In this document: positions 59,081 through 64,000 of the stretch, piece by piece
Layout of the letters: the number at the start of each line of letters is the position of its first letter
Position numbering within the stretch: position 1 is the first letter of the stretch
Program-made: the position numbers and the translations under genes
The notes under the pieces: model-generated
Databases searched by the model: none
What the model was told of the DNA's origin: nothing
Seen by the model: only the letters and a program-made list of their open reading frames with translations
NCBI GenBank assembly: GCA_013368445.1
Contig: JAACJO010000012.1
Location: forward strand, 248,001 to 312,000
Direction of reading: 5' to 3'
DNA: 64,000 bases
DNA from: Leucocoprinus leucothites
Lineage: Eukaryota; Basidiomycota; Agaricomycetes; Agaricales; Agaricaceae

Positions 59081-60739
59081 ATGCCCCTCAGAGTGTCAGC
59101 TCCTACCCTGGCAAATGCCTCGCCATCTGTGGCCCTCGAGAAGGGTGCTTATTACCGAACACGAGCCTCCCATAAGCGCAAAACGTCTAATATAAACTCG
59201 CCCAACCCGTACATCCATCGCCGTGGGCAGTCCCGAAACGACCAGAATACAAAACTCTCCGCACTTCTGGTCTTTCTCGTCTTAGCCTGCCTCACTTGCT
59301 TCGGAACGGCATACTATCTATTCAAGACGAGGTGGGAGGCCCCGAATTCGAGTGTCAATCAAGCACCGTACGCTAATATGCCCTCTCCCCAAGCCAACGT
59401 GCCCATTCAAGATAACGACCTTCAGGAAAGAGAAGCAGTGTACTCGGAGGAACGATACCTTGCATACCTACCTCATAGCGGATTCCACAACCAGCGAATA
59501 GCTTTTGAAAACGCACTCGTATTAGCCCGTCTTCTCAATCGCACTCTGATTGTACCTCCAATCCGGCTTGGCAATAAACCCATCCCATATTATCCTTTTG
59601 ACCGACTCTTGCGACAATTGGCACTCGCCGACAAGATTGGGCTGAAACATTGTGCGCAAGTTTCACCAAGACTAGCATTGCCTTCTGAATGCCTCGACTA
59701 CTTTGACTCCACCCACCTTCCTTGGGATTGGTTAATCAATTTGACTTCAATTAAATCCAAACAAAAACTACATGCAAGATGGAACTTCAATGAGGACTGG
59801 TTCATCGAACATCTACGCATATACCCCAAGGAAGCTCGTTATTTCCGTGACCACACGCCCTATCAATACCGCTTAGTTGATGATGCTGCGCGACTCGGCG
59901 AAAAGACTTGGTATACTGAAGATATTACCCTCGATTTTCTCTCTCAACAAACTCAAAGGTTACTCCTTTTTGGAACACTTTTTGGTTCGACGCGCTTGAG
60001 GTTCAAAGAGGAAGTCAATCAAGCTGTACGAAAGGAGATACGCGAAGCAATGACGATTACCCATCCTATCCTGGAAAATATATCGGAATCAATTTTCGGG
60101 GCACTCGGGGGCGCGTATCTCGCCATCCATCTCCGCGCAAGCGAAACCAAATTCAGAGGTTCCAGCGAAATAAATGCACAAAACCTCTGGTGGACTTTGC
60201 TCAATTGCTTTTTCAATGCAACGGCCGGTGACACGCTGGAACTGGAAGAACAAATTCAAGGAACCGAGAAGCAGCTTGCAGTAGGTCCTAAGACAACTCC
60301 ACACCCTTCTCTGTCCCGTTACTGTACGCCTCTCAGTGACGTCGAGAGATCTCTTCTGGCCTCGGCATCTCAGTCAAAATGTCACCAATCCAGAGCATCT
60401 CCTTTCGCACGAAGCGTGCTTGGCCTCAGCCCTCCGTTTTTGTACATTGCGACAGACTTGGAAAACCCGCAGTACCAACCACTTCTTGCACGTTTCCGGG
60501 CTGTCTTTCCCTGTCTTTCTTATTTATCTGATTTTACGCGGCATTTGGTACCTTTGAATCACCTCAGAAACCCAGTGGATGGAGTTCTTCTCAGACCTCA
60601 CCTCCTTCCTTTTGTTGATGCATTGGTTGCCGCGAAGGCGCTCCGAGTAGTCGGCACAAAGGGCAGCACATTCAGCTATTACATCGAAGACATACTTTGG
60701 AGACGCATCCATAAGCTCCCCATCAAGCAACGCGGATAA
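59081..60739 (+). CDS. O-fucosyltransferase-like (CigA type) type II membrane protein
   Basis: A single-exon gene of 552 codons, unusual here, where most genes have many introns. A basic leader precedes one membrane helix, LSALLVFLVLACLTCFGTAY, at about residues 59-78, so the rest would face the Golgi lumen. The domain starts RYLAYLPHSGFHNQRIAFEN, then ALVLARLLNRTLIVPPIRLG, the GDP-fucose O-fucosyltransferase fold start. Next: WDWLINLTSIKSKQKLHARW and GALGGAYLAIHLRASETKF, the HLR segment where O-FucTs hold the catalytic Arg. Then PPFLYIATDLENPQYQPLLA and VDALVAAKALRVVGTKGSTF, the sugar-nucleotide-binding end. It ends HKLPIKQRG. Acceptor and donor sugar are unknown. Confidence 0.85.
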   Translation: MPLRVSAPTLANASPSVALEKGAYYRTRASHKRKTSNINSPNPYIHRRGQSRNDQNTKLSALLVFLVLACLTCFGTAYYLFKTRWEAPNSSVNQAPYANMPSPQANVPIQDNDLQEREAVYSEERYLAYLPHSGFHNQRIAFENALVLARLLNRTLIVPPIRLGNKPIPYYPFDRLLRQLALADKIGLKHCAQVSPRLALPSECLDYFDSTHLPWDWLINLTSIKSKQKLHARWNFNEDWFIEHLRIYPKEARYFRDHTPYQYRLVDDAARLGEKTWYTEDITLDFLSQQTQRLLLFGTLFGSTRLRFKEEVNQAVRKEIREAMTITHPILENISESIFGALGGAYLAIHLRASETKFRGSSEINAQNLWWTLLNCFFNATAGDTLELEEQIQGTEKQLAVGPKTTPHPSLSRYCTPLSDVERSLLASASQSKCHQSRASPFARSVLGLSPPFLYIATDLENPQYQPLLARFRAVFPCLSYLSDFTRHLVPLNHLRNPVDGVLLRPHLLPFVDALVAAKALRVVGTKGSTFSYYIEDILWRRIHKLPIKQRG

Positions 60740-61309
60740 CCACACCCATTGTACTGGATTCTATAATTATCCCTAGCGACAGATTCTGAGTAACCTTTCT
60801 TATATCCCTCTTCACTCTTAACGTTGATTTGTTCCAAGTAGCTGCTTATATACACCAGTAATTCCCAACCAAGCATTCTAATGATGTCAAGCTATGGTCA
60901 TTCTTGTGAGTGACTAAGGACAAAACAATCTTCCAAACTCATTTGCCTGCCAAAGACCCAAAACATATGCTAATGACTGACGGCAAGCTTTTCATGTTTG
61001 ATGGGTATCAATAAAGGGATAAGTTTAGAATTGACCCATCAAGAATCACTGGTTTCACTCAGTGATCAAACACTACCATTTTCGCTTGTATGCCGGTTGC
61101 GATGATACCAGAAACAGCGATCGCAAGTCACCACTGGCCGTTGGCGTAGCCATATATCAAGTATCAGGTGCAACAATGATTGATTTCAACGCCCAACGCC
61201 CTCTCTTTTATACGTCCTGGTGACAACTTCGCGCTCTTCACTGGTACAGGTACCATCCTTGGTTGAACCACATCTTTGCTCTTTTCTCCTCTTCTCACAA
61301 GAACTCATA
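60740..61309. other. Intergenic region before the VTS1 gene
   Basis: 570 bases holding the 3' end of the O-FucT-like gene and the promoter of the VTS1-type gene. I see no gene here. Confidence 0.6.
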
Positions 61310-62975
61310 ATGTCGAGCCCAGTTGCTGCCACTCTTACTACTAGCACTGCCACTTCTGCTAATATACCTCCTAATGGTGCGACACTCGAGGGCCTTGATC
61401 ACTGGTTGAAAGACTTTCAGAAGTACGAAGCAATTCTAGTTAGTGGTCTGCTCTATTCAATCCTCAAAGCAAGCTAACCTTCTGAACCAATTTAGGCAGA
61501 AATGGCGAAAGCCTCGGCTGATAATAAGTTCAGAGATGAGTTGGCTACGATAGAGCAATGTAAGTACACAACCAGTGAGCTCTTCTTGATAGAGAAAGGG
61601 TGCTAATGTGCCCCTAGGGTTCAAGGTTCTTTCCGAGTCAGAACGCACAGCGTCAGTTTACACGCTGCTTCAACATTCAACTCAAGACCAAATTCGATTT
61701 TTCATGGCTGTCCTCCAGAAGATGATCAAGCCTGGCGAATCAGAGATCAACGCCTCCGATAGTGAGTGATGGGTGATCTCGCTTCTGACTTGCACTGACG
61801 GGATGGCATGTGTGTGTGGCGCAGGTGCTGACGCTACTAAACCTAAAAACTCAAAGGCCGGACTTCGTCCTCCGAGCCTCAACATTCCGTTACCCGGTTC
61901 CCCTTCTACTCCAATTCCTACAATTACATCCAAAGCTCACGACTCTGCTGCTGCGCTGCTGGGTGAAAGCAAGAGACTTAACCTTCCAAGATCACCTTTG
62001 CGTCAAACCCCTCTGTCCCCTCTAGTCACTCAGGATGGACCACTGATAACCCCCGCTCATGACAAGAGTTGGGCTAGCCTGGTGAACACACCTCTCGTTC
62101 CCATGTTCCAGAAGCCGGACCCCAACCGAAGTGACGTGTCAGGAAGCGGCACCACTACTAGTGCCGGCTTAGGGATAACCCAAGCAGGGAGCACTGGGAA
62201 CAAAGGACCAGGGCTTGCCGCCATCAATCCCGCTACACTCAATATGCTAGCAACATCGGGGTTGACAAATGATGCCCAGCTTCTGGCCGTCCAGCTGGTA
62301 ATGAGCGGGATTTTACAGCCCACGGATATCACAACCACGGCAAGCAAACAGGACCAAGCCGTACCTCCACAGTCTGCGGGAAAGAAAAAAAGTGGCCATG
62401 GTAATTGGAGGGCACCTTCAAGCGCAAAGTACCCCGGCAGTGCTTTGCGAAGTAGCGCACCGAAGAGTAGCGGGGTTAAGAGCAGTGGACTTAAGAGTTC
62501 CGGGCTGAAGAGTAACGGGCTCGACAGCGCTTCCATGGAATCTCCCAGAGTTGAAGATTTCGATCCCGAGCTGTTGAAAGATATTCCAGCCTGGCTTCGA
62601 AGCTTGAGGCTGCACAAATATACTGCCCGCTTTGAAGGGATGACCTGGCAAGAGATGGTGGCCTTGGATGATGGGGTATTAGAAAAGAAGGGAGTTACAG
62701 CGTTGGGTGCAAGACGGCGTTTGCTGAGGACATTTGATCATGTTCGTCGAGAAATGGGAATGGAGGGTGCTAGTAGTGCCACACCCACAACCTCAGTTGT
62801 TCCTGCAAGTGCCGCTTCATCCTCCGTTGACCCAGGCTTGCAGATCGTTCCTCAGAGCGCTGCGCCGAGAATCCAACTGTCCGCAGATTCTCCGGCTTTC
62901 ATGCCGACGAGTAAAGTGCCGCACAGTGCCGCACCGGGATTGGCACCCATTCCAGTCGTAACCTCCGTCGTTTAA
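61310..62975 (+). CDS. VTS1: VTS1/Smaug-type SAM-domain RNA-binding protein
   Basis: Vts1 binds Smaug-recognition hairpins in mRNAs and recruits deadenylases, in the cytoplasm. The start is [20 protein letters not shown]. An N-terminal helical domain follows in four exons: [58 protein letters not shown] and [17 protein letters not shown]. The middle is a disordered Ser/Pro-rich region. A KSSGL repeat precedes the SAM domain, [20 protein letters not shown], then [20 protein letters not shown] and [20 protein letters not shown], where the ALGARRR loop binds RNA. A Ser/Ala-rich tail ends at 62,975. Introns are small and only in the first third. Identity is strong. Confidence 0.93.
62451..62526 (+). 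repeat. Tandem 15-base repeat coding KSS/NGL units in VTS1
   Basis: About five units encode [15 protein letters not shown] and KSNGL with a degenerate first unit (SSAP). They lie just before the SAM domain. Units differ by silent and coding changes, so the array is not recent. Confidence 0.75.
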
Positions 62976-63124
62976 TTTGACCTTCGGAATGAACGAGTTG
63001 AGAGGATAGAGTTTATTTTACTCGAGCTGACCTTCTTTTGTGTTCTCATGGGCTGTCGTACGCTTGATTCATACAATAATGACAGATAATCATTTTTGTT
63101 CAACTATGTTGTTGCTCCTATAGC

Positions 63125-63568
63125 TTAAAATTGGCGGAGATTTCTACGACAGAAGGGTTCTTTCTCGTCTTGACCGACATAGCATTGATCACAGGGTCGC
63201 AGTTGGGCAATCAAATTCTGAACATCACCACCGTCGACCGAGGCGTGAATTTGCCCGAAGACCGGGGACTGGCCTGTTCGTCCTCCCGACAAGTATTTAT
63301 ATTTGGTTCCAAGATTCTCGAGGGCTTCGTAAGCTCCAAGCCTACTGCACGACCTAGCATTAGTATAGACTCGGTTCCTACAAGGTTTGATTGCCAGTTG
63401 CTCGGTGGATAGCTTACATCCCTTCCGGCGAATCGAAGCCAGAGAGATCATCCACATGCTTGTTTTCTCTGATCAGCTTTCACAAATATCAAGGTGATGA
63501 GGTCAGCCATGCGCCCATATCACCCAATTTCCCAGAGTTTCCCCATCCCATACATCGTCACTAGGCAT
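63125..63568 (-). CDS. Small unrecognised protein
   Basis: I do not recognise this gene. Three exons can be joined in frame. Exon 1 (63,568-63,524) gives MPSDDVWDGETLGNW. Exon 2 starts at 63,476 and gives LIRENKHVDDLSGFDSPEG. After an intron with a TACTAAT branch site, exon 3 gives RLGAYEALENLGTKYKYLSG, then SVDGGDVQNLIAQLRPCDQC and ends RRNLRQF at 63,125. Both joins use GT-AG and keep frame, which argues for a real gene of about 105 codons. It is acidic at the start, has a CDQC pair and no membrane segment. The antisense frame is also open, so the strand is not certain. It is head to head with the G-alpha gene across about 142 bases and convergent with VTS1. Confidence 0.45.
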
Positions 63569-63710
63569 TTTCTGATTATACTTAGTTCCTGATCAAAAGC
63601 GTATTCAGGGTTGCGTGGGGCCTGTATGAATCCCAGCCGATCCGAGTGGCATGGAATGAGCTTGAAATACAGCTGTGCCCCGAGTCTTGTCATCTTTCCC
63701 TGAATCCCCC

Positions 63711-64000
63711 ATGTTCCAGTCGTCGGACCAAGATCCCCTTGCGGCGGCATTGCGGCCTCCACCCGGGGAGACTCAAGAGCAGCGGGAAGAGAGGGAGGCC
63801 GCAGAAGCTCACGCTCTGGAAGTCAGCAGCAGGATAGACGCGGAGATCAAGGCAGACAAGCAAGCTATGAAGAGGCAGAAAAAACCCATTCGTGTATTGG
63901 TTCTAGGGCAGAGCATGAGTGGTGGGCGAGCGATGTACTCTATGATCTTAGTATCCGAAAATTACTGACCCGGACTCCCTTCCCCCAGGCAAGACGACCA
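63711..64000 (+). CDS. Heterotrimeric G-protein alpha subunit, 5' part only
   Basis: G-alpha subunits carry receptor signals at the plasma membrane. The ATG at 63,711 gives MFQSSDQDPLAAALRPPPGE, then a charged helix with EAAEAHALEVSSRIDAEIKA and MKRQKKPIRVLVLGQ. That segment is the usual lead into the P-loop. An intron of about 55 nt is then removed (donor near 63,920, acceptor near 63,987), and the join gives GQSMSGKTT at the right edge. Canonical G-alphas have GxGESGKST here, so the Glu is replaced by Met. The first residues lack the MGC myristoyl/palmitoyl start of classic Gpa1, as in the divergent expanded G-alphas of mushrooms. Everything after the P-loop is outside the window. Confidence 0.83.

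Noticed and set aside
1..64000. Mobile elements, CRISPR arrays, tRNA or rRNA genes
   Set aside because: I looked for reverse transcriptase, transposase and integrase motifs, long direct or inverted repeats, regular spacer arrays and tRNA B-box patterns and found none convincing.

Overview
The window reads as a basidiomycete (mushroom-forming Agaricomycotina) nuclear chromosome segment. Genes lie on both strands, are tightly packed and are cut by many short GT-AG introns, mostly about 50-60 nt. Several families are typical of this group: a DUF6533 seven-helix protein, a cAMP-receptor/Git3-like GPCR, a divergent G-alpha subunit, a Cys-tailed BTB protein and a dual C2H2-Zn2Cys6 transcription factor. 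I saw no rRNA, tRNA, CRISPR array, transposase, reverse transcriptase or LTR. I could support about 28 protein genes, nearly all with family-level identity. Coordinates span first to last coding base and include introns; exon joins were worked out by eye.

Layout, left to right. 1-13 kb: MED14 (minus, cut by the left edge), head to head with a SCYL1/CEX1 pseudokinase; then an F-box/RCC1 SCF factor (minus) and a CSC1/OSCA-type mechanosensitive channel (plus). 13-23 kb: DAD2 of the DASH/Dam1 kinetochore complex (minus), head to head with MED12 (plus); then a RING protein with SUMO-interacting-like motifs and a BTB protein (both minus). 22.8-32 kb: a run with a mitochondrial flavour, holding two tandem YCII proteins, an enoyl-CoA hydratase, a DMAC1-like small membrane protein and an Mtf2-like protein, with one lone cytochrome P450 inside it. 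32-43 kb: a WW-MyTH4-RhoGAP protein, a 6PGDH-like oxidoreductase, UCHL5/UCH37 head to head with MED31, and an SLC35C2-like nucleotide-sugar transporter.

43-64 kb is a sensing and regulation stretch. It holds a short Zn2Cys6 factor, two adjacent but unrelated seven-helix proteins, a DUF218 membrane protein, the dual zinc-finger transcription factor, an HDHD5-like mitochondrial HAD protein, an O-fucosyltransferase-like type II membrane protein, the Vts1/Smaug RNA-binding protein, a small unrecognised gene, and the start of a G-alpha subunit cut by the right edge.

Most genes are conserved housekeeping genes. The less ordinary points are three Mediator subunits in one 40-kb stretch, each head to head with an unrelated gene; a possible SUMO-targeted ubiquitin ligase; receptor-like genes close to a G-alpha with an unusual P-loop; and several gene-poor islands (26.2-27.8, 36.8-38.6 and 45.4-46.9 kb) whose content I could not explain.
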